From Vombatus ursinus (taxonomy: Eukaryota > Chordata > Mammalia > Diprotodontia > Vombatidae), in NCBI RefSeq assembly GCF_900497805.2, contig NW_020954588.1, positions 7,112,464 through 7,176,463 of the forward strand: a stretch of 64,000 bases of DNA, read 5' to 3'. How positions within the stretch are numbered: the stretch's first letter is position 1; each line of letters begins with the position of its first letter. The translations under genes and the position numbers were made by a program. This document shows positions 11,661 through 23,186 of this stretch, piece by piece. Below the pieces are notes generated by a model. That model worked only from the letters and a program-made list of their open reading frames with translations. It ran no database searches and was not told where the DNA came from.

Positions 11661-12204
11661 GAGACCCCTGTAATCTTGTGATCGGTTGTTCAACCCTTTT
11701 ATCGTCTGTGGACTGAGAGCTCCGGAAGCAGCCACTGCCGCTGCTGATTCAGTGGTTCCCAAGGCCTGCTCCTGGTTCGCTGGGGCCCAGTCTGTGTTGG
11801 TGTGGCCTGCGCTGGACTGCGCTCCACTCTCAGGCAGGTGCGACAGACATTTCCTACTGACCTCCTAAGTTATCTTTGGCTAGAAAATAATTTCACCCCA
11901 TCCTTTTGTGGGTTCTGCTATTTTAGAAATTGTTTTATGACATTATTTAACGGTGTTCAAAGGGGTTTGGAGGAGAGTTCAGGCAAGTTGCTGCCTTTTC
12001 TCTGCCATCCTGGCTCCGCCTCTGCACCTCCAAAACCTCACCCTTCTTAATAGCAACATCAGAGTAGATCTGAGGGTGGGGCAAAGTAAGAATGCCACAA
12101 AATGAGTATCAAAATGACTACCAAGATACAAACATGATAATACTTAATCTGAAACTTTTTTATATGCTGGCTCATATTACTCTCTATTTATATATGTAAG
12201 TTTT

Positions 12205-12363
12205 CTCTGAAACCTTGTATTTGTATAATTCTTTAAAGTTTTACAAAGTATATGACATCTCATTTGATCCTTGATAATTCTGTGAGATGCGTAATAATGG
12301 ACTATTATCACCATTTTTCAAATGAGGAATCAAGCTAAAGCAATTTAAATGACTTTCCCAAGA
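12205..12363 (+). repeat. MIR/THER1-like SINE, split by L1 (resumes 12912-12960)
   Basis: TTTTACAAAGTATATGACA, CTCATTTGATCCTTGATAAT and CAAATGAGGAATCAAGC precede the L1 insertion; ACCACAGTGCTAACAGATT resumes the tail after it. Confidence 0.6.
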
Positions 12364-12894
12364 TGCCCATCAATTGGGGAATGGCTGAAAAAGTTATATA
12401 TAATTGTGATAGAATACTATATTACTATAAGAAATGATGGGCAGGATTGTTTTAGAAAAACATGGAAAGACTTACATGAACTGATTGATGCAAAGTGAAA
12501 TGAGCAGAACAAGAACACTGTACCCAGCAACTGCAATATCCATAGCAATGATCAACTGTGAACAACTTAGCTACTCTAATCAATGCAATGATCCACGATT
12601 CCAAAGGGCTCATGATGAAAAATACTGTCTACCTCCAAAGAGAGGACTGATGAACTCTGAGTGCAGATTGAAGTACAATTGTTTTCACTTCACTTTCTTG
12701 CTTTTTTTTTTTTTTGCAACATGGCTAGTAGGGAAATATGTTATGCATGATTTCACATGTATAATTGATATAATATTGCTTATCTTCTCAATGGGTTGGG
12801 GAGGGACTAGAGGGAGGAGGGAGAGAATTGGGAACTCAAATTTTTAAAAAATAATGTTAAAACATGAATACATAAATATTGTTAAATGGGAAAA
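12364..12894 (+). mobile_element. L1 LINE, 5'-truncated 3' end (subfamily B)
   Basis: It begins at TGCCCATCAATTGGGGAATG (ORF2 C terminus) and ends in the 3' UTR and A-rich tail. Flanks AAATGACTTTCCCAAGA (12347-12363) and AAATGACTTGCCCAAGA (12895-12911) are a 17-bp target duplication with one mismatch. Confidence 0.9.
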
Positions 12895-12987
12895 AAATGA
12901 CTTGCCCAAGACCACAGTGCTAACAGATTATGTCTTCTGATTTCAAATCCTTTCTTTTATCTCAAAAATACAAAACTTTCTTGAAAG

Positions 12988-13062
12988 CATATACTTTTTT
13001 TTTTTTTTTTTTTTTTTGGTTAGGCAGTGGGATTAAGTGACTTGCCGAGATTCACACAGAAG
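12988..13062 (-). repeat. WSINE1-like SINE, 3' fragment
   Basis: A T23 tract, then GGCAGTGGGATTAAGTGACT and TTGCCGAGATTCACACAG: the tail half of the tRNA-derived SINE on the minus strand. Confidence 0.65.
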
Positions 13063-13284
13063 CTTTTCTTACAAGGGTTTGGCTCTCTGGGTAGGGAAAT
13101 GGGAAGGAGCATATTTAGAAATGAAGATATAAAAACAAAATAAATCCATAATTTTTATAAGAAAGCATGTGCTTCATGATGTGACCCTACAGTACCTAAT
13201 ACATTGCCAAGGCAAGCATTAAGCACACAGATATTTGTTGACACATTTTAGAATGTTACTGAATGACAAGACTGCAATGTTACT

Positions 13285-13518
13285 CAATGAATTGTTGTGG
13301 TTGTTGTTTGGTCATGTCTGAATCTTCATGACCTCGTGGACTCTTACTGTTGGCAAAGATCCTAGAATGGTTTGCATTTCCTTCCCCCGTGGAATAAGGC
13401 AGAAGTTAAGTGACTTGCCCAGGGTTACATAGTTTGTAATTGTCTGAGGGCAAGGTTGGACTAGTGTCTTCCTGATTTCAGGTCCCATACTTTAGCCACT
13501 GAGCCACCTAGCTATATC
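13285..13518 (-). repeat. RTE-tailed SINE (RTESINE1-like)
   Basis: BovB-type tail (GGTCATGTCTGAATCTTCATG, GGCAAAGATCCTAGAATGG), then GTTAAGTGACTTGCCCAGGG and a head ending AGCCACCTAGCT on the plus strand. Confidence 0.75.
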
Positions 13519-13759
13519 CTCACTCAGTGACAATACTGCATGGCTACTTCTGCTTTTATGGGGATTCAGTCAAGAGGAAGCACTAATTCTACTAGATTAT
13601 TTACTGTAGGAAATCATGTTTTAAGCATATTAATCCAGCATTGTAGGACCATTAGTTAGTATTGGTTGTTGTTTTTACTAAAGTTACCTTTGATATAATA
13701 TAAGCACACTGTTGTGTGCATAAAAGATGCTAATTAAATATTTGTTGAGTGGGTCAGCA

Positions 13760-14527
13760 AACATTTATTTTAAATAAGTTTTTATTGATATATTTGGGAG
13801 TGGGGTTTGCATCCCCAAAATTTCTTCCAGTATCCCTCTCCCTTTCCTGCCCAGAGAGCTATCCCACATAACAAACAGTATTTTTTAAAGACATAAAAAG
13901 AAGAGGAAAAAATCGACATAATTGGTCAATACATTGAAAACATCTGAGAATATATGTGCATTGTACAACACTGGTGGACCTCCCACCTCTATAAAGAGAT
14001 AAGGTGAAAGTTTATTCTTATATCTCCTCTTTCATGCCATATTTGTTCTATATAATTTTGCAACATTCACTTTTGGATTCTTTGTAGTTCTTTTCATTGA
14101 CATTGTTGTAGTCATTAGGTGTATTTTTTTTTGGTCCTGCTTACTTCACCCTGCATCAGTTCATATAGTTCTTTCCATGCTTCTCTGCATTTATCATATT
14201 CACAATTTTTCACATTTCAGTAATATTCTATTACATTCATGCATCATTTGTTGTTTTTTTTTATTTTTTTCATACATACTTTGTTTAGCAATTCCCCAAT
14301 CAATGGGAGTTTACTTTGTTTCAAATTCCTTGTTATCACAAAGAGTGCTGCTACAAATATTCTGGTACATATGAAACTTTCTTATTATCAGTGGTCTCCT
14401 TGGGATATAAGCCTAGTAGTGGACTCTGAGTCAAAGGCTATGAAAATATTAGTCACTTTATTTGCATAATTGCAAACTGATTTCTAAAATGGTCATACTA
14501 ATTCACAGTGCCCAAAATGCACTAATG
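13760..14527 (-). mobile_element. Older L1 LINE 3' end
   Basis: Minus-strand L1 3' UTR plus ORF2 C terminus. Signposts on the plus strand are CAATTCCCCAATCAATGGGA and TCCTTGGGATATAAGCCTAG, more diverged than the other L1 copies here. Confidence 0.75.
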
Positions 14528-14945
14528 TGCCTATCTTCCAACAACCACTCAAGTCCCTCCTCCAAACACATCCTCAACTCAGCTGTCAAAATGATAATCC
14601 TAAATCACAGGTCCTAACTATGTCACCTCTCTACTCAATAAACTCCAATAGCTCCCTATCACATTCAGGATCAAATATGAAATCCTATGTTTGGCTTCAA
14701 AGCCCTTCGTAACTTGGAACCCTCCTCCTACCTTTCCAGTCTTCTTATGCTTTATACCCTACCCTACCCTACCCTCTTTGATGTTCCTCGAATAGGACAC
14801 ATCATTTCTTGGTTCTGGGTATTTTCACTGGTTGTCTCTTCATTCCTGGAATACCCAGCTCACCTCATTTCCACCTCCTGGCTTCCTTCAAATCTCAACT
14901 AAAATCCTACCTTCTACAGAATTTTCCTAATCCCTCTTAATTTTA
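14528..14945 (+). repeat. L2 LINE 3' region
   Basis: GTCCTAACTATGTCACCTCT, TTTGGCTTCAAAGCCCTTCG, TTCATTCCTGGAATACCCAG and CTTCAAATCTCAACTAAAAT follow the L2 3' consensus order. A short (CCCTA)n run lies at 14756-14776. Confidence 0.7.
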
Positions 14946-15309
14946 GTGAAATGTTCTGTTGATTTTTTTCAATTTATTCTATATAACCAAAATCCCAAAG
15001 CCCATTGGTATGGGATGATCCCCTCCTTGGTGGAGATCAATGCCTTGGCCTGCATGAGAGGCAAGGTGGAGTTGGTAAGAACAGGAAATAGTTCCAGACA
15101 CTGAGTCTTTTCAGGTTTCTTCAGGTTCTTCTGGGTCAAGTGTCCCTTTCTGGCTTCCAACTTCAAGGGAGAAGATGGATGATGCCAATCTCCACTTCAG
15201 GTTGCTAAAGGAAGAGACTCTGGGAAGAAACTGGCAAGTCTACACCATGTCCCTATGCCCAGCTTGCAACACCAGAGACCTCAGGGAACTTCCCCTTGGG
15301 CAAGATCTC

Positions 15310-15475
15310 AGGCACTCTCTCTTTGTCTCTCTTTCTCCCTCTCTCTCTCCCTTTTCCTCTCCCTCTTCTCCCCTTCTCTCTCCTAGCTCTCAAGCTGTCA
15401 TCATCATCTTCTTCTTCTTCTTCTTCTTTTCTCTCTGTTTCTCTGTCTCTCTCTCTCTCTCCCCCTCCCCGTCCC
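15310..15475 (+). repeat. Pyrimidine-rich simple repeat (CT)n/(CTT)n
   Basis: Some 165 bases of almost pure C/T with CTCTCT, CTTCTTCTT and CCCCTCCC blocks, interrupted by a short GTCATCATC segment. Such polypurine/polypyrimidine tracts can form triplexes; no function is implied. Confidence 0.85.
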
Positions 15476-16029
15476 TTAGAGAGGGAGAGAAAGTTGAGCC
15501 GAATTTACCTTGCTCCCAATGAGGCGAGCTCCTCCACTCTGTATTATCTGATATGTATTCTCTGAGGTATATTTTGATTTCTGCTTTTGCTATCAACTCA
15601 AATCAAGGGCTTTCTTGTAAATTGCTATGTGTGCTCATTGTGGAACTGGTATGTGGTGGGAAGGAAATCAAGGCTTGAATATAAAGCTTGGAGTCCTCCT
15701 TTCCCCATTAAATAAATAGCGATCAGAAATTTTGCTTGAACGTGAAAACCACATCCTCTAGATTAATAATTTTAAGGGAGCATATAGATATAATTCAAGT
15801 CTTGAACCTCCTCTCTCTGAGGAGAGCAGAATGGTTAAGCTTCTGACCTCAATCTCCTGCTTCCTTTTCTGGTGGGAAATCGTTTCCCTTGGAGAAGGAT
15901 TGTGAAAGAAGAGGCTAGAGATATCCATTCTGCCTCCCTTAAAGCCACACTATGACACCCCCTTGCTATTTGTAAGGGATAGCCCTTGCTACACTACACA
16001 TAGCTTGTTTGTATGTAGTTGCTTGGTTT

Positions 16030-16148
16030 TTCCTGTTAGATTTTGATCTCAAGGGCAGGGACTGACTTTTATCTTTTTTTGGTATCCCCAGCACTTAGCA
16101 CTGTGCCTGGCACATAATAGCTGCTGTTTAACAAATGTTTATTGACTC
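16030..16148 (+). repeat. L2 LINE tail
   Basis: TTGATCTCAAGGGCAGGGAC, GGTATCCCCAGCACTTAGCA, CTGTGCCTGGCACATAATAG and AACAAATGTTTATTGACTCA are the L2 3' terminus. Confidence 0.75.
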
Positions 16149-16149
16149 A

Positions 16150-18100
16150 CTGACTGATTAGACCAGCCAATAGGGAAAGAGTTGTCCACAGACAGGGAAG
16201 ACTGGAAAGAAAGAACCCGCTTGGCATTGATTGGGCTATAGAAAGTAGAGAAACACAAAACATAGTTAAATAGCAGCCCTTGCAAAGAAAGCACTTGCAA
16301 ATGTTCCAAAGGGGCTGAAATGTTGGATCCATTGTAATCATTCTATGACTCTTTATTGCCCATCATTCCTCTTGCTGTGTAGGAATAAAATTATGCATTG
16401 CATCCTTGATATATGTTTGTCCTTTGGGTACCTTTTTCACTTCTCTAGTTCCTCAGGAAACTGAGGTAGGGGTGGAATCGGGGGTCTAGGACAGCATTTC
16501 CCCTATTGAGGAGACACAACACCTCAGAGCAATGTCCTCAAACCTTGAGGACAAGCAAATGTGACCAGCCTCCGTGGCCTCAGCTTAGCTAACTCCTGTG
16601 CTCCACCCGGTCCTTTGCATTTGGGAGGACCCATCAAAAAGATATTCCACTTGGCACTTCCCTTATTCGGTGACCCAGGTTTTAGGATCTACTGGCATTT
16701 TTAGACTGCAATTAGTCTATTTTCTGTTTTGTCTCCTTCCAAATCAGATCCGGTTAATTTCTTTGTAATAATTTTTGCTTGTTTATGTTTCTGAACCAGC
16801 AACTGTCTTATTACTGCACGCAGTATGAAAATTGCAGCTGAGAAGTATGGATTTTGCATTCCTAAATATGGTGCCCAGCTCATAATGCTTATTTTTTCTT
16901 CTAAAAAGAACTAGACTGTTTGCCTTACTGTAAGATCTTTATATACTGTAGGTTCATAAGATAGTTTGCCTCCTGGCCTTGAAATCCCAAGGAATCAACC
17001 CCAAATGCTTAATCTCATTTCAGAGTCCACCACATATTCAGGGATTACCTGACTCTATTTCCTTTCATTCTGAACTGTGCCCAACTGTACTATTACTAAG
17101 TGAATTTGGAATTGGAATTGTCTTTGCGGTGGCAGGAATCCACTGAGGAAATTTTGTGTGCCTTTTGGTATAGGAAGAACCCAGAGAAAATTTCCCTAGA
17201 CTATGACGGGGACATATTTGGGAGCAATTTCTTCCTGCAGGTGTAGGTTTTTTTATAAGATCTATGCCATAGTGAGTGTTTTGAGACCTTTCCAGTGTGG
17301 TACTAGGGAAGCAAGTCAAAGCACAGACAATACTTAGATCTTCCTGGGGCTGAAATCAATAGAACGGGGACTTGGACAATGAATCCAAAACACAGCTCAG
17401 CAGAGTTGCTGAGATCAAATTTTTAATAGAGGTGGGGTGGGGGAGAAAGAATGTACTGGGGCTCAGTTCTTAGAGCATGTTCAGACTTGCTCTCCTTTGT
17501 GGATTATACAGAACATGTATGTTTTCTCGCTGACAATTCAACATGTGGACCTTTGGGGAGTCAATTTCTGGCCATGAGTGATGGATGGTGTAACGATGAA
17601 AAGTTTTCTGGCTGGCTAAGGAGCTCCAAAAACTAACGTGACTCAGTAGAGGCTGACCGGGCGCTGTGTGCACACAAAATGATCCAAGTATAGATTTGCC
17701 CTCTTCTATGGTAGTGAGCAAGGCAAGAACTGGGGGTGGGGCGTTACTCCCCTATCTGCCCACCACGTGTGTGTGAATGCAGGGAGCCTGTTTCTGCACT
17801 TATTCTTATCCCAAGATTGGAAAAGACAAGTGGTGAGCGAGAACTGGAGACCCATCAAAGACATCCGAGCCCAGGAAGGACCTAGCCCTGCAGTACACTG
17901 ACTTGACGGTCAAGCCATCTTGTCTGCTTCTCATTCTTGCACCTTCATGTCTCAGATAGAAAAAGTGTGGGGCTAGAACCCTGATCATCAGGTTCAAGAC
18001 CCTATTCCCAGGCTCCTCCCCTCCATGCCAGTAAGACTTCTCCCCCCAAACCACCAAGAAAGAGCTCTTGTCATACATTAGCAAACAGACTAACCCTTCA
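16150..18100. other. Gene-free interval, nothing recognised
   Basis: About 2 kb with no intact long frame, no recognisable exon and no repeat I can place. Short open frames here show no family motif. Confidence 0.5.
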
Positions 18101-18122
18101 CCACTGCAAATTCTTAATAATT

Positions 18123-18128
18123 TTTATT
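18123..18128 (-). promoter_or_regulatory. Possible GK5 poly(A) signal (AATAAA), distal
   Basis: AATAAA on the GK5 strand at the low edge of the repeat-poor block, about 5 kb past the stop. It could mark the end of a long 3' UTR. The inference rests on position only. Confidence 0.25.
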
Positions 18129-20379
18129 TTTTTTACATAAGTACAATTTTTAGAGATGATGATTTTAAAAAACTAAGCTGGTACTGTCATTATTATTTCT
18201 CAAAATGTCATCCAGTTATGTTTTTCTAAATATTAAAAAATACAGTACACTCATTTTCCCACAAGTTATATTCATATTTTTTCACAAGTTCTGTTACGCA
18301 AGGATGTAGAATATAGATTAAAGCTGAACAGGTCCAAAAGTGATCATCCAGCAGCTAGCCTGTAACTTTGCCGCTTGGCAGGGTTATTCTTTTCTAGGCT
18401 CAGTTAATAATAGAGTTTTTGCTAAGTTTTCCATCAAACATCTCAGCCCATTTAGTCATTTTCACAGTTCTCCTTTTAAGGTCATGGATAACTGGGAGTA
18501 GCTTGATGTGTAAAAAGCCAAGCTGAAGTTTCATAGTTTAGGAAGGATCTCAAAAAATGAATGAACCTAGAGAGAGGGTGGATAGGGGCAGGACCTGGAC
18601 AAGACGTCTATTTGCCTGGGCACGTCTTCTCCAGAGCGTTTTAGCCTTAACTCTAACAATTATAATAAGCTTATCACAAAATAAATACTATGAGCCAAAG
18701 GGAAAGAATTTTTCTGGAATATAAAATGTTTACTTGTCTTTCTTACCCCTAAGCTAGCCCTTAGGAGAACAGGAAATCTAAGAAAAAATTTCCACCAAAA
18801 CACCTAAACCTCCTAGATTTAATGTACAGATGTTAATGTACAGATATTTATGATGATCTTAATTACAATTTAGTATTAATGAAGCTGCTAAACTTTTGAA
18901 AGAAGAATAATAGAGTGATATAGAACAGGTTCATATATCCCAACTGAAATCTATATTATACCACCTTGCATAAATATGAAATTTTCAAGTAAATTTCCTA
19001 CTAAATCACTTTGAATCAAAGAAAGTCATATTATTTCAAAATAAGAGCTTTTAGAAATATTAAGACAGCTGTATAAAAAACTATGTAGTACTTAACTCAT
19101 TTTTAAACAATGATATCGTCATATGGCTAATCACAGATCAACATGACACTAATGAATACAGAACAGTCCCTTTCTAGAGGCCCCTTTCCGCCTCTCCCTT
19201 GTATGCTACAGTCATGCTGAAGACGTCAGTACCCTCCTGCAAGTTACCTAATGATATCCTGATCATTGACATTATTTCAAACTCCTCGTCAGAGTCATTA
19301 AATGGAAAAGGTAAAAATTAAAAGGTACGGCTATGAGGTACTTGTCATTTCTCTCCCCAAAGTCACAGGGTACACAGAGCTGCTAGACTCAGCACACCAA
19401 CTGTGTAATTAAGGAGGGAAATGGCATGGCATGGGGAAATCGGAGGTTTCTGCTCTTTGCATTGTGGTTCTTTCCCTGCTTCCAAAAACACTTCTGCCAC
19501 ACTTGCTCACGACAATGGGCTATGCTCATGTGCTGCCTGCACCCCTCAAAATGAGGGCAATTCTGGAGACCTCCTCTATATCCCCATGGGATGTAGATGT
19601 GACTGGGGAGGTACATGCTTGGGGCTGTTCTTGGGGTTCATTCTGGGCTCAAGTTGGTACTAAAGGTTCAGGAATGGATCCTGGGGTTTTTCATTCTCTT
19701 TGAGGACATCAATGAAAATTCCCAAAGGCGCTCAGAATCCACTGTTGTTCCTGACTGGTGAGTGAATTTGGACCCAGAGTAGACCCAGGTCTCCTCTACA
19801 CAGTCTGAGATGTTTTAAAAATCATTGTAAGGTCTAAAGACCTTTAGGTACCTTCTTTTTCCTCTCACAATATCAAGAATATTGAATTTCTTGCTAGGCT
19901 ATGGGGGGAGGGGATCCTTACCACTTGTTACTTTTAATTAAATAAGGTTGATATTGGGGCATGTAGGGAACCTTTTCTTAGAGCTCCTTTCCTGAAGCAC
20001 AATTATGTTTGACATTCCGAGGATCCCTTCATTTAGTATTCATCCATAATAAATATAAAATTTGTGGAAAAACTGTTGTCTTTCCTTAGAAATATCCTCT
20101 AAAACTATCTAAATGTATGCCTGCAGATACATACTAACATGAAGGATTTTGTTATTTAAAAAGATAAAACTTTGAATAAGCCACTTTCCCTCATAAAAAG
20201 TGAGATTTTCAGACAGGGCCTTAACAATTAAAAAATGGGGATTCCAGGTGCTTATGCTTATAAAACTATTTTACAATTGTCTCTCTCAATCCAATGTATT
20301 TACTGTAATAAACATCACTTGCTATCTACTAGCAGTTTCATGTACAAAAAGAGAAAGGGAAACATATGAAATTTCACTC

Positions 20380-20470
20380 CATTAGCTAAGCACCTACTAT
20401 GTGCAAGGCACTGTGGGTGATACAGAGAGGAAAAGAACATAATCCCTGCCCTCGAGGAGATTACAAAAGG
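20380..20470 (+). repeat. Fragment of the old ~0.8-1 kb repeat (5' part)
   Basis: AAGCACCTACTATGTGCAAG, GCACTGTGGGTGATACAGAG and AATCCCTGCCCTCGAGGAGA match the opening of the same family as 868-965. Confidence 0.6.
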
Positions 20471-22400
20471 GGCGTTGTATGAAGGACAAATAGAAAGGAT
20501 TTAGCAAAATTGGTCTTTGCCTAGAGACAGGAAGGCATCTTTAAATCTCTAGTAAATGAGTGTAGATGAGACAAGTTTCAAAAACACAAATCCTAGAAAA
20601 GCAAGGAATCAGATAACACATTTCCATCCTGTCCTAACACTGCCAAGCATATCCCAGAACTGCATCAAAACTGTGGCTTTTCTATACAAAAGAAAAGGAA
20701 CAAAAGCTGATTGATAAAGTTCTAACACAAGGTTCTCTTCCTTACATTAAAAGTAGGCCTGTTTTCCTTGAATGACTAGGACCTTTCTTATTAACAATTT
20801 CCCAAGCAATAATGGTGTATAAGAAAGAGGGCTCAATCTATGAGAAAAGAGGGCACCTGATTCAACGAAATGATTCAAAATTTTTCTACTATAACCTTCA
20901 AGAACAAATGTGATAACTTTTCTGATTTCAGCAAAATCTGACCACCTGTCTGGCAAACTGCCATTTCAAGGGCCAAAAGAACAAAAATAAGACTTGTTTC
21001 TAGCCTTGATAGGAAAAAATATAAGCCACTATTACTTGGGCAGGTCCCCAATTCCCATGAAATTCAGTTATACATAACAATGTTTATCCTTTAATTTGTG
21101 GTAATGCAGTAGGAGAGAGACACAGACAGACAGACAGAGAGAAATTAATAGACAAGATTGAAGTAAAATTAAAATTTTAGGCATTAGTGACATTGCAGTT
21201 CAGGATTTGGAGTGCAAAGACAAAAGTATTACTGACTAAAGCACACCCACTAAATGTGAAGTCTCTGAGAATGACTTAGTCCCATCTGGCCACACCCAGT
21301 TCAGATCGCACAGAAAGTTATCTTCAGGCTGCTTCGGTGTAAGACTACCAGAAACGAGAAGAAAGGAAGGACTAGAGTAGTCAGGGAGACTATTACACTG
21401 AAAAATTTCTACATAACAAGACTTTAAAGCCTCAGTAAATGGCTAAAGTGTTTGAGACTACAAGACTCTAACAAGACCAAATCTGCAACTGCTGTTGGAG
21501 CTCAACGTAATGGCAATTGGGGAGTAGGAATAATCAACATGTTTTACTTTTTTGTTCTTATAAAGTATTCTCCAAAGACATGAGTTGTCCATTTTTGGAG
21601 GAGATACAAAACTAAAATACCTTGATACCTTGATTACCTTCCTTAAATTACATTATTACTTGACAGTTTCCCCTTTAAATCAAAGCACTATGGTTTGAAA
21701 GAAGAAATAACCTCACAACTAGCAAAACAAAAAAGCAAAAGCCCCTATTAAATGGGCAAGTCCCGGCAAAGGGGAAATGAGGGTGGTGGTGATGATGACG
21801 AGGGTCAAAGGTCAGCCACAGGCACATAACTCATTATTCTATGCTGTGAAAACTAAAATGGTGATCAAAGGATTGGGAGTGGGGCAGCTGAGGCTCTACC
21901 TCTACCCTCTTCTCTCTAAAATCTTCACCAAGCAGAAGATCAAAGAACAAAATAGGCTTTCTCTGCTCTCCTTGTAGAAGAAGATGGGGCTGAGAAGGGT
22001 ATCCACAGGCAGGCACCTGCCACTCAGTGGGTTCACTCTCGCCATCCTCTGGGCCACAGAGGTAGGTTATCAGAAGGCACACGTGCAAGGAGGAAATGCC
22101 AGAAAGGAAGTTTGAGACATCTGACTTAACTACAAGAACAAGTCAAAAATGTGCTCATAAAGTAGAGGTGTCATCATCTTGATCCTACTAAGAACCGTTT
22201 TGGTTTTTCCACATTAAACACCAACAGCCCAGAGATGTTTAAAACAAAATGTGTCAGGATACTAATGTAAGACAGCAAAATACTTGGCAAGATCATGAGC
22301 AAGAGGCAGAAAACAGTAACAGTAAGCTGTATGTTCTCAAAAATGAGATTGTGATCAATTCTGTGATGACAACCAGAAGTTGTGAGAATATTGTTTCCCT

Positions 22401-22423
22401 ACTTACCTGCAAATCAGGTAAGT
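22401..22423. other. Inverted repeat made of two 5' splice-site consensus sequences
   Basis: ACTTACCTG at 22401-22409 and CAGGTAAGT at 22415-22423 are perfect inverted copies with a 5-base loop, so CAG|GTAAGT, the full U1 snRNA complement, is present on both strands. It lies about 0.8 kb downstream of the GK5 stop. No linked exon is evident. Confidence 0.6.
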
Positions 22424-22771
22424 TTACGTAAGCAAGTAACATGATGGAAGGAGAGAAAGAAATTTTTGTTCCTTAGCAAACCCCTATCATTTTTATCACT
22501 CAAAAAACCAGTATTTTTTCAAACACCAAATGACCAATTATGAAAAGTTTGTTAGCAAATCTGCAAAGAAACAATACTCCTACATCATAGGAAAGCAGAA
22601 ATTAAGGCAGTTAGATAAAGACGATGCACTAATCAATAAAGAGACCTAGTCTAAAAACCAAACATTGACAAACAGCTCACATCTGGTCACAGCACTGAAC
22701 AATTTAGCTTTAAATTAAAAAAATCTTAATGCTGCTTCAGCACTACTACAATATTTTGGCACAGTCATCTT

Positions 22772-22777
22772 TTTATT
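22772..22777 (-). promoter_or_regulatory. Possible GK5 poly(A) signal (AATAAA), proximal
   Basis: The plus strand reads TTTATT, an exact AATAAA on the GK5 strand about 410 bases past the stop. It is a candidate for the shorter of two 3' ends. Such hexamers are common in AT-rich DNA, so this is weak. Confidence 0.25.
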
Positions 22778-22916
22778 TAGTACATGGATTGTAAATAAAT
22801 CTAATGAATTCAAGGGAAAAAATTACATAATTTTTGAATGAAACTGAATAGCATTCACCAAAAATTGTTGGTAACAAATCACAATGTTCAGTTATAGCAC
22901 TGATCTACAATATAAA

Positions 22917-22950
22917 TAGATATAGATATAGATATCTATATCTATATCTA
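22917..22950. repeat. 34-bp perfect palindrome (GATATA)n/(TATATC)n
   Basis: The sequence centres on GATATC at 22931-22936, and its two 17-base halves are exact reverse complements. It is a simple-repeat palindrome in the region just downstream of GK5. Confidence 0.85.
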
Positions 22951-23186
22951 TACATTTTTTTTTTTAAAGATGAAGACCCAAGGTAAGACAGAAGAATTTT
23001 GGAGCAGCCAAAGCACAATGGAAATGGTGAACACACTCTTCCTGGAAGGCTACTATGAAACATAGGACCAAGAAAGGTGTGTTCATGAGGTACTGTTGTC
23101 TTAGCAAGTTTAAGGTTTGGATAAAAATTATGGTAAAAAAGGTTTCCCCCCAAAAAAGCAGTAGAGTGTTTTGCTTCTCCTTTCTG

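Larger units (their letters stand above)
6590..12031 (-). mobile_element. L1 LINE insertion, 5' end intact, ORF2 internally deleted, extra 3' sequence
   Basis: The unit is flanked by a perfect 17-bp duplication, AAAACCTCACCCTTCTT, at 6573-6589 and 12032-12048. On the minus strand it starts with a typical L1 leader (GGCGGAGCCAGGATGGCAG). It runs through the 5' UTR, an ORF1 remnant (about 10020-9180), the inter-ORF spacer (9100-8545) and the first codons of ORF2 (near 8544). It then jumps near 8508 to the ORF2 C-terminal part and 3' UTR, which ends near 7432. A further ~840 bases lie between there and the duplication. A second L1 sits in its 5' UTR. The ORF2 RT domain is missing, so it cannot be autonomous. 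Confidence 0.85.
18110..23186 (-). other. Candidate GK5 3' UTR / downstream repeat-poor block
   Basis: About 5 kb directly downstream of the GK5 stop is AT-rich and almost free of recognisable repeats, apart from an old fragment near 20380-20470. Minus-strand AATAAA signals occur at 22772-22777 and 18123-18128; the latter sits where the sequence changes character. This fits a long 3' UTR, but the true end cannot be fixed from sequence alone. Confidence 0.35.

Noticed and set aside
15100-15970. Possible LTR of an endogenous retrovirus around the pyrimidine tract (a TATAAA-like box and ATTAAATAAA near 15680-15720)
   Set aside because: I found no paired copy, clear TG...CA ends, flanking duplication or internal region, so the class cannot be supported.
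17451-17636. Short open frame MYWGSVLRACSDLL... as a small gene
   Set aside because: No family resemblance, and overlapping open frames of similar size exist on the other strand.
21834-22088. 84-codon minus-strand open frame downstream of GK5 as an extra coding exon
   Set aside because: The GK5 stop at 23187 is clear and the peptide resembles nothing in the FGGY family.
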